Source of the DNA: Robertmurraya dakarensis
Lineage (GTDB): Bacteria > Bacillota > Bacilli > Bacillales > Cytobacillaceae
Direction: 5' to 3'
Assembly (NCBI RefSeq): GCF_900156875.1
Contig: NZ_LT707409.1
Location: 780,113-844,112, forward strand
Length of the DNA stretch: 64,000 nt
Of this stretch, positions 25,661 to 33,527 are shown in pieces. Within the stretch, counting starts at the first letter, position 1. Each line of letters begins with the position of its first letter. Both the position numbers and the translations under genes were made by a program. The notes under the pieces were generated by a model. The model saw only the letters and a program-made list of their open reading frames with translations, was not told the origin of the DNA and made no database searches.

Positions 25661-26368
25661 ATGATACATACGTACTTAGGGAAGACAATCCGGTATGAGG
25701 TAAAGTATAAAAACCGAACTTCTATCGGAATTTCGATAGATTCCTATGGGAATATTGAAGTCCAAGCTCCGAAAAGGACATCTGATGAAAGAGTGATTCA
25801 GGTATTAGAGGCTAATTGGGATCTTATTTTGCAAAAGACAGAAGAAATGATGGATAGATTAGATGGTCCGCAGGAAAAGGTTTACGAAAATGATGAGAGT
25901 TTTCTATATTTGGGTCGTCACTACCCAATAAAAATCTACCAAGATAAGAATAGAGCGCAAGATCATGTTGCGTTTGTTGGTGAAAATCTTCATATATACG
26001 TGAAACAGCTTGATGATGAAAAAATGAAACAAGCTTTAAAACGATTTTACTATCAGCAGTGTAAGGCATTAGTCGAGACGAGCATCGCTTCTTTTCAACC
26101 TAACTTTAAAACAAAACCACGCTCAATCAAAATTACTGATAATAAACGCACATGGGGAACCTGTGATGCAAAGCATCATTTAACCTTTAATTGGAGGCTG
26201 GCTATGGCACCAAAAGAGGTAATCGACTATGTTGTCGTTCACGAAATGTGTCATATGGTACATCTGAATCACGACCGCTCTTTCTGGCGCCTTGTTGGAA
26301 AAATAATGCCTGACTACAAGGAAAAAGAAAAATGGCTGGCTTTATCGAACTGGAAAATGACTGTATAG
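25661..26368 (+). CDS. YgjP-like zinc metalloprotease (M48/DUF45, SprT-type)
   Basis: The 235-aa protein has an N-terminal beta domain (SIGISIDSYGNIEVQAPKRT) and a C-terminal protease domain with VVHEMCHMVHLNHDRSFW. HEMCH is the HExxH zinc site and the later HDRSFW supplies the third ligand region. SIKITDNKRTWGTCD and FNWRLAMAPKEVIDYVV are family blocks of YgjP/DUF45. ATG 25661 has AGGGG 9 nt upstream; ATG 25655 would be too close. Its substrate is unknown. A repeat element lies directly downstream. Confidence 0.88.
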   Translation: MIHTYLGKTIRYEVKYKNRTSIGISIDSYGNIEVQAPKRTSDERVIQVLEANWDLILQKTEEMMDRLDGPQEKVYENDESFLYLGRHYPIKIYQDKNRAQDHVAFVGENLHIYVKQLDDEKMKQALKRFYYQQCKALVETSIASFQPNFKTKPRSIKITDNKRTWGTCDAKHHLTFNWRLAMAPKEVIDYVVVHEMCHMVHLNHDRSFWRLVGKIMPDYKEKEKWLALSNWKMTV

Positions 26369-26386
26369 GTGTGCACGAGAGATGAT

Positions 26387-26598
26387 TTCCCTATGTAAAA
26401 TAAAGGGAGAAATTCCACTTAAATAGGGAAATAGCCATATTTCCCTAAAAATAAGGGGAGAAATTCCAGTTATTTGAGCCAAAATCTTTGGATTTTGTCT
26501 CATTTAGACTAGTTAACGGGAAATTCTCCGCTTATATCTGCTTCTTAAGCCTCCTCCCTGTCCGTTAAGGGGAAATTCTCCTCTTATGAATTGTTCGA
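26387..26598. repeat. MITE-like element, copy 1
   Basis: About 210 bp that match 45887-46097. The left end AAATAAAGGGAGAAATTCC is the inverse of the right end GGGGAAATTCTCCTCTTA, so the copy has imperfect terminal inverted repeats of about 20 bp and further GGGAGAAATTCC repeats inside. No coding sequence. Confidence 0.75.
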
Positions 26599-26776
26599 AT
26601 ACCTGATGTGCAGTCCATTTTTCTTTAAAAAGGGTAAACGGTGCCGTGATCAGATTTATTCATCTCAGAAAATTGTAATAAAAGCTTCAGACGATGATAA
26701 CCAATCGTTCATTTTTTGCAGTTTCAAAAAACCATAGATGAACATAATAAAAAGAATAAGCCTAGGAGTGGTAATA

Positions 26777-28009
26777 ATGAATGATTTTCTTCAAGTGGGT
26801 GCAAATACAGTGTTAAGTTCACCAAAAGGTACTGTCACTGTTAGCTACGAAATGTCTAATGCTATCGATATTTCCTTAACAGCTTTCCTTTTAACTGCTT
26901 CAGACAAGGTACAGGGAGATAGCGGGATCATCTTTTATAATCAACCAGAGAGTGCTTCTGGTGCGGCTACTCTTTTACCGGAAGAAATAACAGGGAATAC
27001 AAAAATACATAAAATCAATTTTGACATGAGTAGAGTGCCTGAAGGTATTACGAAAATAGCGATAACTCTAACAGAGGATAATAGCAGGGGTTTTTCAAAT
27101 GTAAAGAATTTAAAGGCCGAGATCTCTACCGATCATAGTACTTTCCAATTAACCCCATCGAGTTTCACAAATGAAAATGGAATTGTAGTATTAGAATTAT
27201 ATTTAAGGAATGGTCAGACGAAGGCAAAATCAATTTGGCGCGGGTTTGAATCTGGGCTTGAGGGGCTATGTAAAAATTACGGTGTTGAGGTTGAAGCTGA
27301 TGAGCAATCACCTAACACTATTCAAAAACAAACCCAAAATAAACCCGAGCCTCTAAATGTTCCTGAAGATCAATCTAGCCAAAACACAATGTCAACGATA
27401 AGCCTTGAAAAGGTAAAGGGGAAGGTAAGTCTCGACAAAGGGCAAAAACCAGTGATCATTGATAAAACACCAGAAATTACTGCCACGGTTTCTTGGAAGA
27501 CTGGGACCGATTATGATATCTATGCTTTAGTTTATACAAAGGATGGCAGGCAGGTAGATGTAGCGATGTTTGGGGCGAATGGAACACCTCCCCTCAGGAG
27601 TTATGGCAACGGAGCAGTAGAACATATGGGGGATGTCAGAAGAGATAACCGGTCCACAAAGACAGAAGTCATTAAATTAAGATTAAATGATGATATTCTC
27701 GCAGTGGTTCCTGTGGTATATTCTGCTCAGTCAAATGGAACAGGTTCATTCTACAGATACAAAGTGTCTATGAGTATCGATAATCAAAGTGGAACATCCG
27801 TTACCATCTTCGCCAAGAATGCGAATAATAATGACAGAATCTATTCCTGTGTACCCGGTATCCTTCATAATACCCCAGATGGAGTTATGATAAGTCCATT
27901 GGAGCTTTATAGTAAACCAGACTCGGAGCGTAGACCTAAACTTAGAATGGGGTCTTCAAATATGGTGGAAGTTATTATGGATGAAGGACCAATAAATGAT
28001 TATAAGTAG
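26777..28009 (+). CDS. TerA/TerD-family tellurium-resistance/stress protein
   Basis: The 410-aa protein has two TerD-like beta-sandwich domains. The first is at residues 1-175 (DFLQVGANTVLSSPKG, LTASDKVQGDSGIIFYNQPE), including the acidic metal-binding DKVQGDSG loop. The second is at about 225-400 (VSWKTGTDYDIYALVYTKDG). A Gln/Pro/Asn-rich linker (about 180-220) joins them. The two-domain design fits TerA. ATG 26777 follows AGGAGTGG. Most Bacillus keep terA with terD-type genes; here it stands alone, though a TerC-family gene lies 3 kb downstream. Role is calcium-linked stress resistance by family knowledge. Confidence 0.82.
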   Translation: MNDFLQVGANTVLSSPKGTVTVSYEMSNAIDISLTAFLLTASDKVQGDSGIIFYNQPESASGAATLLPEEITGNTKIHKINFDMSRVPEGITKIAITLTEDNSRGFSNVKNLKAEISTDHSTFQLTPSSFTNENGIVVLELYLRNGQTKAKSIWRGFESGLEGLCKNYGVEVEADEQSPNTIQKQTQNKPEPLNVPEDQSSQNTMSTISLEKVKGKVSLDKGQKPVIIDKTPEITATVSWKTGTDYDIYALVYTKDGRQVDVAMFGANGTPPLRSYGNGAVEHMGDVRRDNRSTKTEVIKLRLNDDILAVVPVVYSAQSNGTGSFYRYKVSMSIDNQSGTSVTIFAKNANNNDRIYSCVPGILHNTPDGVMISPLELYSKPDSERRPKLRMGSSNMVEVIMDEGPINDYK

Positions 28010-28121
28010 ACGACAATAAAATAGAAGATTATAACCCTATCTGATACATAAGGTAAAAGTAGGAGGGTTCCTTTCTGTGTTTTTGAAGTTTGACAAACGA
28101 GACACAAGTCTTATCAGACCA

Positions 28122-28164
28122 AAAAGAAAGGACATTACCTATAATGAGTAAAGTCCTTTCTTTT
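28122..28164. terminator. Bidirectional terminator
   Basis: AAAAGAAAGGAC / GTCCTTTCTTTT, a 12-bp stem with a 19-nt loop between convergent genes. Confidence 0.8.
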
Positions 28165-28222
28165 ACTAAGCACTAGATTTTGTATTATTCATGAGCATAA
28201 TCATCTCTTTAAGTTTACTTTG

Positions 28223-29230
28223 TTATCTTTCTAGATTCGCGCGTGGCCGGGTATAAATTCGTCCTGTTATTTTACCTTCTATAAATTGTTGTAATGCCAG
28301 ATCAAGTTCTTCAAATGGAACTTCTGTTAATGTAAGGGGGAGTTTGCCTTCAGATAGTAGTTCATAAATTTGATCTAATTCTTCTTTAGTAGATCCTAAA
28401 GAACCTTTTAGTTCAACACGTTTTGTCACTAATGCCGCTGTATTAATCGTGGCTTTATTTTTACCCATCCCTACTTGCACGACGCGTCCTCCGTCCACAA
28501 CAGCTTTTATCGCTTCTGCCGTTGTCGTACCGAAACCAGCAAAATCAATGATCACATTAGGTTTTAAGTGTTTTAATTCCCGAACCTCTGTGAAACAAGC
28601 TTTTGCACCATTTTGTATAGCTGTATCAAAGGTACTTTCATTAATATCGACTCCATATACAGTTGCTCCAGCCATTGCCGCGATTATAAGTCCATTCATC
28701 CCAAGGCCGCCAAGACCAATAATCCCCACTACATCGCCAATACGAATATCTGCTGTGTCTCTAACTGCATGGTAAGCGGTAGCAATGGCATCAACAGCGA
28801 CTGCAGCTTCCTCAAATGAGACATTATCTGGAATATGTACTAGTCTTTCGGCACGAACTAAAGCTTTCTCTGCATATCCGCCATCTACATATAAGCCAGG
28901 GGCACTTCCAGCATTTGGTCCTTCATGAGACCCAAGGCCTTTTTTAGTTTCACCAGGAATACGAAAAAGTCCCACGCCAACACGGTCACCAACGTTAAAG
29001 CCCGAAACTCCTTCACCGATATCCGTTATGGTACCAGCGACCTCATGTCCAAGAACAATCGGAATTTTAGAAATCCAGCCTTGTCCTGTACCATCCACAA
29101 TCCCTACGTCTGAGTGACACATACCTGCTGCCTCTACATTAATGACGACCCATCCTGGCTTTACTTCAGGTTCAGGTATATTTACTAGTTCAATCGTATT
29201 AGGTTGTCCAGTGTAATGCCATGCTTTCAT
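28223..29230 (-). CDS. Zinc-type alcohol dehydrogenase (MDR, AdhT/AdhA-like) without the structural-zinc lobe
   Basis: The 335-aa medium-chain dehydrogenase has catalytic zinc motifs GMCHSDVGIVDG and VLGHEVAG, and the NAD motif VGIIGLGGLGMNGL. Homologous bacterial propanol/ethanol dehydrogenases carry four closely spaced cysteines for a structural zinc near residues 95-115. Here that segment reads FRIPGETKKGLGSHEGPNAG and has none, so it probably lacks the second zinc. ATG 29230 follows GGGGTGTG. Likely reaction is NAD-dependent alcohol/aldehyde interconversion; substrate unknown. Confidence 0.88.
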   Translation of the reverse strand: MKAWHYTGQPNTIELVNIPEPEVKPGWVVINVEAAGMCHSDVGIVDGTGQGWISKIPIVLGHEVAGTITDIGEGVSGFNVGDRVGVGLFRIPGETKKGLGSHEGPNAGSAPGLYVDGGYAEKALVRAERLVHIPDNVSFEEAAVAVDAIATAYHAVRDTADIRIGDVVGIIGLGGLGMNGLIIAAMAGATVYGVDINESTFDTAIQNGAKACFTEVRELKHLKPNVIIDFAGFGTTTAEAIKAVVDGGRVVQVGMGKNKATINTAALVTKRVELKGSLGSTKEELDQIYELLSEGKLPLTLTEVPFEELDLALQQFIEGKITGRIYTRPRANLER

Positions 29231-29423
29231 GTAACACACCCCTTTTTGAAAATTCAGATTTTTATTTTAAAACAACTATATGAAAGTTATTCAGAATTGT
29301 CAAATAATTTAATAGTGAGTCATTTCTCAAGGGAAATATATCTATGATAATATTTTGATAGATACTGTTAAAATGAAACTATGAGCTTCGTGCGGAATAG
29401 GAACTTAAAAGGAGAGTGAAATT

Positions 29424-30044
29424 GTGAACGATAAAGAGATAATAGCTGCCTTTGAACAGGCAGAGATCAATTTGCTCGTTGAACTGCGAATGGGAAATGG
29501 TTTCCATGAAAAGGAATATGATAAGTTAGTTGAGGCACTTACCGTTTGTGCGAATGAATGGGAGAGTCGTGCAAGTATACCGGGCGAAGTCGTTCATACT
29601 TTAGTTGGACTATATGATGAGTTGTACAACTTTTCATTAATATATGATGATGAAGAATCAGCCCGTATAAAAAAAGCAGCACATACTACCAAAAAGCTTA
29701 TACAAAGATGTACGAAAGAAAAGGGAGAAACAGAACCTGAAAAAGCGGAAGTGATTGCTGGGTTGATTGAGAAAATCAACGAGGACGGAAACTTTTTTAA
29801 AAAACTTCAAAATGGCAAAGGAATGGATGAACAACAATTTGAAAGAATCTATCATGAATTAAAGGATATGATCGACGAGGTGTATTCGTGGGAAGAAATT
29901 CCAAAGGTTATGGTAAATATTTTGATTGATCTTCGTGAATTAGATTTGTTTGTCGGTCAATATCGAGATGAGTACAAACAACAGGAAGAGGCAAATAAAA
30001 TTTATGATGCGTACGAACGTATATTTAGTTTGATTTTTGGTTGA
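29424..30044 (+). CDS. Helical protein with two internal repeats, unknown function
   Basis: The 206-aa soluble protein consists of two similar halves. The first runs GNGFHEKEYDKLVEAL to IKKAAHTTKKLI; the second runs GKGMDEQQFERIYHEL to ANKIYDAYERIF. Both have the order acidic helix, short loop with VPGE/WEEIP-like turn, LxxLYDEL/LIDLREL helix and a final basic or aromatic helix. This points to an ancient internal duplication. No membrane segment or signal is seen. GTG 29424 follows AAAAGGAGAG. I do not recognise the family. Confidence 0.7.
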   Translation: MNDKEIIAAFEQAEINLLVELRMGNGFHEKEYDKLVEALTVCANEWESRASIPGEVVHTLVGLYDELYNFSLIYDDEESARIKKAAHTTKKLIQRCTKEKGETEPEKAEVIAGLIEKINEDGNFFKKLQNGKGMDEQQFERIYHELKDMIDEVYSWEEIPKVMVNILIDLRELDLFVGQYRDEYKQQEEANKIYDAYERIFSLIFG

Positions 30045-30187
30045 ACGATAGGACGGTTCTCGGAATATGACGTTTCGAGAATATATTTGATTGAACGAGA
30101 ATAAGCCGGTTGTTTTCGCGAAAAAAAACAATTTATCGCGAATATCTAGCAATGAACGAGAATATCCAGCTCACGAACGAGAATAAA
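30041..30187. repeat. Degenerate repeats of about 20.5 bp built on CGAGAATA
   Basis: Related motifs (CGAGAATA, TCGCGAATA and TCGCGAAA) are at 30076, 30096, 30116, 30137, 30157 and 30178, so steps are 20, 20, 21, 20 and 21 bp. The block directly follows the gene ending at 30044. Confidence 0.6.
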
Positions 30188-30371
30188 TAAACCTCAATTA
30201 AAACCGATCCAGATTTGTAAAATTAAGAAATTGGATACGATGCATTTTGAGAGGATTTGAAGTGATCTATGCTTTTTATCATCAGGCATCTGTATCAATT
30301 TTTTTTATAAATAGATATTCATTGACAAAAGCATAAAGAATAGTGTAAATTTTAACTATACATTTGAATAG

Positions 30372-30496
30372 TTCTCCTAAAGGGGAGTAGCTTTTACAGC
30401 AAAGTCGTCATTACGGAGATGCATATCTCTCGGCTTTGTTGGCAGCATAATTGTTGTTAGCAAGACCTTTACCAAAAAACGGTAAAGGTCTTTTTG
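30372..30496 (+). promoter_or_regulatory. yybP-ykoY manganese riboswitch with terminator
   Basis: The aptamer shows its conserved parts in order: AAAGGGGAGTAGC (30379-30391), GTCGTCATTACGGAGA, CTCTCGGCTTTGTTGGCAGC and TTAGCAAGACCTTT. The P1 3' strand (CCTTT, 30466-30470) is also the 5' strand of the terminator GACCTTTACC / GGTAAAGGTC plus T run (30464-30496). Mn binding would stabilise P1, break the terminator and turn expression on, as known for this class. Downstream lie fbpB-like, spo0M-like and terC genes. Confidence 0.95.
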
Positions 30497-30510
30497 TTTT
30501 CTTCAGGGAA

Positions 30511-30548
30511 AAAGCCTTTACCGGCATACGGTAAAGGCTTTTTTGTTT
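30511..30548 (+). terminator. Second terminator after the riboswitch
   Basis: AAAGCCTTTACC / GGTAAAGGCTT stem followed by TTTTTG, a near copy of the riboswitch terminator 40 bp upstream. Confidence 0.85.
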
Positions 30549-30590
30549 TTTGAACAAGAAATTGTACTAAAAAAAGAGAGGATGAGAGAT

Positions 30591-30728
30591 TTGAGGAAAA
30601 AGCATAACCTTGTAGAGTTGGTCAAAAGCAATAAAGAGGATCTGTTAAACGATAAAAAACAGCTGGAAAAGTTAGAACAACGCCTAGAAGAAAGACGCTC
30701 GCTAGGGTCAAAAAAAGTTAATAAATAA
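30591..30728 (+). CDS. Small basic protein, FbpB (Fur-regulated basic protein) family
   Basis: The 45-residue peptide MRKKHNLVELVKSNKEDLLN, then DKKQLEKLEQRLEERR, has the pattern of the FbpB family: a basic start, ELVxxNKEQLLxDK and a following helix IExRLExR. The TTG start at 30591 is inferred because AGAGAGG lies about 9 nt upstream, while the ATG at 30582 directly abuts it. In B. subtilis FbpB acts with an iron-regulated sRNA. Here the gene sits under a manganese riboswitch instead, and no Fur box is visible. Confidence 0.7.
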   Translation: MRKKHNLVELVKSNKEDLLNDKKQLEKLEQRLEERRSLGSKKVNK

Positions 30729-30744
30729 AGGGGGAATAAAAATA

Positions 30745-31134
30745 ATGCTATTAAGAAAGTATATGTCACTCATAGGGATAGGATCTGCAAAAGTGGACCT
30801 TATACTCGAAAAAGACGTATATCGTGCTGGTGATGCAGTAGAAGGATATTTTGTCATAACGGGAGGGACCATTTCACAACAGTTAAAACGAATTGACTGT
30901 GATCTAGTTATGGAGGAATTGAAAACAGATAAAAGAGAAGTAATGGATTCTGTCACAATCCTAACAAAGCAATCTATACAGTCAGGGGCAGAAACTCGGA
31001 TAGACTTTAATTTTCATATCCCAAAGACTGCTAGTCTATCAACAAATTCGCTACAATACCACTTTCACACGATTCTTAACTTTGATAAAGGTGTACAAAG
31101 CGTAGATCACGATGTCATTCGAATTGTTAAGTAG
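30745..31134 (+). CDS. Spo0M-like arrestin-fold protein (short form)
   Basis: The 129-aa protein matches the N-terminal arrestin-like beta-sandwich of Spo0M (VDLILEKDVYRAGDAVEGYF, then HIPKTASLSTNSLQYHFHT). Full-length Spo0M is about 260 aa, so this is a single-domain version and not obviously truncated, since the frame ends cleanly. It begins 16 bp after the fbpB-like gene, with AAAGGGGG as ribosome site, and is followed 50 bp later by terC. All three are probably expressed from the Mn riboswitch leader. Role in sporulation control is inferred only from the family. Confidence 0.8.
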   Translation: MLLRKYMSLIGIGSAKVDLILEKDVYRAGDAVEGYFVITGGTISQQLKRIDCDLVMEELKTDKREVMDSVTILTKQSIQSGAETRIDFNFHIPKTASLSTNSLQYHFHTILNFDKGVQSVDHDVIRIVK

Positions 31135-31184
31135 AAAATTAACTTTATAGAAAATATTGGGTAACTTAAAAGGAGGACGATGTT

Positions 31185-31955
31185 ATGGAGTTTTCACTGA
31201 TATTAGAATATGGCTGGGTTTTATTATTATTAGTTGGTCTTGAGGGGCTGCTTGCTGCTGATAATGCACTTGTGTTAGCCATTATGGTTAAGCATCTACC
31301 TGAAAAAGAAAGAAGAAAGGCCTTGTTCTACGGGCTTGCTGGAGCATTTGTCTTCAGGTTTCTTTCCTTATTTATCATTTCTTTCTTAATAGATGTATGG
31401 CAAATACAAGCAATTGGTGCCCTTTATCTGTTATTTATTGCAATCAATCATATTGTCAGAAAGCTGATTAGTAAAGGACATGTGGAGGAGTCTGAAAAAA
31501 AGAAAAAGAAGGAATCTGGTTTTTGGGTTACCGTATTGAAAGTGGAATTAGCCGATATCGCTTTTGCGATAGACTCTATTCTTGCAGCTTTTGCATTGGC
31601 GATGACATTATCACCAACACCTCTTCCGAACATTGGAGGTATGGATGGCGGTAAATTCCTTGTTATCTTTATTGGAGGATTATTAGGAGTCATTCTTATG
31701 CGTTTTGCCGCTGATATCTTTGTAAGGTTGTTACATAAAAAACCAGGTTTGGAAATTGCGGCTTTTGCTATAGTCGGATGGGTTGGGGTAAAGCTCGCTG
31801 TCTTAACATTAGGGCATGAAGCAATCGGAATTATTCCTCATGAATTTGCCCACTCCACAACATGGAAGGTGATCTTTTACGTTGTATTAATTGTAATTGC
31901 TACAGCTGGCTGGTTCCTATCTAAGGAAAAAGAAGTACAGGAAAACGCCGCTTAA
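31185..31955 (+). CDS. TerC-family membrane protein (YceF/YkoY-like, Mn-associated)
   Basis: This 256-aa protein has seven or so membrane helices, with the TerC hallmarks LEGLLAADNALVLAIMV (Asp and Asn in the membrane) and LADIAFAIDSILAAFAL. A Lys-rich cytoplasmic loop (SEKKKKKES) lies between helices. Proteins of this family are proposed to export Mn2+ or load it onto secreted proteins, and yybP-ykoY riboswitches typically precede them. That agrees with the aptamer 690 bp upstream. ATG 31185 follows AGGAGGA. A terminator ends the operon. Confidence 0.93.
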   Translation: MEFSLILEYGWVLLLLVGLEGLLAADNALVLAIMVKHLPEKERRKALFYGLAGAFVFRFLSLFIISFLIDVWQIQAIGALYLLFIAINHIVRKLISKGHVEESEKKKKKESGFWVTVLKVELADIAFAIDSILAAFALAMTLSPTPLPNIGGMDGGKFLVIFIGGLLGVILMRFAADIFVRLLHKKPGLEIAAFAIVGWVGVKLAVLTLGHEAIGIIPHEFAHSTTWKVIFYVVLIVIATAGWFLSKEKEVQENAA

Positions 31956-31980
31956 CATTTTGAGAATAAGTTTTAATCGA

Positions 31981-32007
31981 AGGTACCATAATCTATGGTA
32001 CCTTTTT
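31981..32007 (+). terminator. terC terminator
   Basis: AGGTACCATA-ATC-TATGGTACCT with following T run; perfect 10-bp stem. Confidence 0.9.
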
Positions 32008-32112
32008 GCCTATTGGGGGACAACTATGATTTTGGCCACGTAACATCTCAACTTAAAGTGATAATACTATATAAATTGGAAAAACTACTCCTTAGGAAGG
32101 GAGGGATTGAAA

Positions 32113-32490
32113 ATGTCTGTAAAAAAATGTTTAACACGAATAGTCGCTTTGTTTGCAATGTTTGTGGTTATGACAAATTCAGGTTCACTCGGTGTATTTG
32201 CGGAAGTAAAACCTTTGGAGACGACTAAAGCGATTGAAATCGAATTGAACGATAATTACTTTAATCCGAAAGAAATCACAATTCCCAATGGAAAAACGAC
32301 AATGTTAATATTGAAGAACAAAGGTAGAAAAGAACACACCTTCACAGTGGAAGAGCTGAAAATTGATGAGGAAGTCCAGCCTGGAAAAGAAAAAACCATT
32401 TCCGTGAAACCTCAAAAATCCGGTACATATGAACTGATCTGTCGGTACCATCTTCAGGAAGGCATGGTTGGAAAAGTAATAGTCGAATAA
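32113..32490 (+). CDS. Secreted cupredoxin-domain protein
   Basis: The 125-aa protein has a signal peptide (to about residue 30, ending GVFAEV) and a plastocyanin-like beta-sandwich. The type 1 copper ligands are present: His75 in KEHTF, then Cys110, His113 and Met118 in the CRYHLQEGM loop. It should bind one copper ion outside the membrane and may shuttle electrons or buffer copper. ATG 32113 follows GGAGGGATTG. It is a single gene with its own terminator, so no redox partner is indicated. Confidence 0.87.
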   Translation: MSVKKCLTRIVALFAMFVVMTNSGSLGVFAEVKPLETTKAIEIELNDNYFNPKEITIPNGKTTMLILKNKGRKEHTFTVEELKIDEEVQPGKEKTISVKPQKSGTYELICRYHLQEGMVGKVIVE

Positions 32491-32493
32491 GAA

Positions 32494-32522
32494 GCAGGGC
32501 TAATTGAGCCTTGCTTTTTTTA
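32494..32522 (+). terminator. Cupredoxin gene terminator
   Basis: GCAGGGCT-AATT-GAGCCTTGC stem and T run. Confidence 0.75.
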
Positions 32523-32573
32523 TGGGTCAACGGTAGTAGTGTTATTAAATATTAATAAAGGTTGTGAAATTCT

Positions 32574-32597
32574 GAGCAATTTATTGGAAATTGCTCA
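32574..32597. repeat. Inverted repeat in the SDR promoter region
   Basis: GAGCAATTT-ATTGGA-AATTGCTC, eight or nine base pairs, 80 bp upstream of the SDR start. Operator or leader hairpin; no T run. Confidence 0.45.
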
Positions 32598-32678
32598 TTA
32601 TTTTCAGTAAATTATAAGGTGTAAAGCATATTAATTATAATTTTGATTGAATGAATACATAGATTGGAGGTCATCTTT

Positions 32679-33431
32679 ATGAAGCCATTACATAATAAAG
32701 TGGCAATTGTAACCGGAAGCAGCAGAGGGATTGGTGCAGCAACGGCTGTTTTACTAGCGAAAGCTGGAGCCGATGTTGTGATTAATTATCAAAGCTCTGA
32801 AAAAGAGGCTTTAGCTGTTCTTACAGAGGTAGAAACAACTGGACAAAAAGGGAAGGTTGTACAAGCTGATGTCAGAACAACAGAAGGCGTAAAGACTCTT
32901 GTTGATGAGACGATTCGTGAGTTTGGGAAGGTTGATATTCTCATAAATAATGCAAGTATTAACTTTGCATTCAAACCATTTACGGAAATGAGCTGGGAGG
33001 AATTTTCCTATAAGTTAAATAACGAGATGAGTTCAGCTTTTCATTTATGCCAAGAGGTCGTTCCCCATATGGAGAAACAAGGAGGAGGAAAAATTGTATT
33101 AATATCTAGTTCTCTATCTCGAACTCCTTCACATGGATTCATTGCTCATGGCACAGCCAAAGCAGCTCTTGCAACATTTGCTAAATACTTAGCACAAGAA
33201 CTAGGACCGAAAAATATTGTAACCAATGTTATTTCTCCTGGTTTGGTCATAACAGATGCAACAAAGGATCAAGCTCCAGAAACGCAAGAGATGCTTAGAA
33301 ACTTAACACCATTGCAGCGTCTAGCAGAGCCTGAGGATATTGCAGGGGCCATTTTAAGTCTGGTAGCTAACTGGAATGGGCATATAAATGGTGCTTATAT
33401 TCCTGTTAACGGTGGAATTGATATGAGCTAA
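32679..33431 (+). CDS. Short-chain dehydrogenase/reductase with His in place of the catalytic Tyr
   Basis: The 250-aa SDR has the Rossmann motif VTGSSRGIGAATAV, the NNAS motif, the catalytic Ser region ISSS (about 143-145) and the PG motif NVISPGLV. The active-site YxxxK position reads HGTAK, so Tyr is replaced by His157 while Lys161 is kept. A subset of SDRs carries this change. Activity may be altered or use another proton donor. ATG 32679 follows TGGAGG. It ends at a terminator shared with the convergent nitroreductase. Confidence 0.85.
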   Translation: MKPLHNKVAIVTGSSRGIGAATAVLLAKAGADVVINYQSSEKEALAVLTEVETTGQKGKVVQADVRTTEGVKTLVDETIREFGKVDILINNASINFAFKPFTEMSWEEFSYKLNNEMSSAFHLCQEVVPHMEKQGGGKIVLISSSLSRTPSHGFIAHGTAKAALATFAKYLAQELGPKNIVTNVISPGLVITDATKDQAPETQEMLRNLTPLQRLAEPEDIAGAILSLVANWNGHINGAYIPVNGGIDMS

Positions 33432-33484
33432 TGTGGAAACAAGAAATATGAAACAGTAAGAAATCTTTTAACTAACTTAATGAT

Positions 33485-33527
33485 TCAAGGAGCAGTCTCA
33501 AAATAAGAGGCTGCTCCTTGAATTTTT
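33485..33527. terminator. Terminator between convergent SDR and nitroreductase genes
   Basis: TCAAGGAGCAG / CTGCTCCTTGA with a 15-nt loop and AATTTTTT after it. Confidence 0.8.

Noticed and set aside
28222-28223. Operon between the TerA-like gene and the alcohol dehydrogenase
   Set aside because: They are convergent and separated by a bidirectional terminator.
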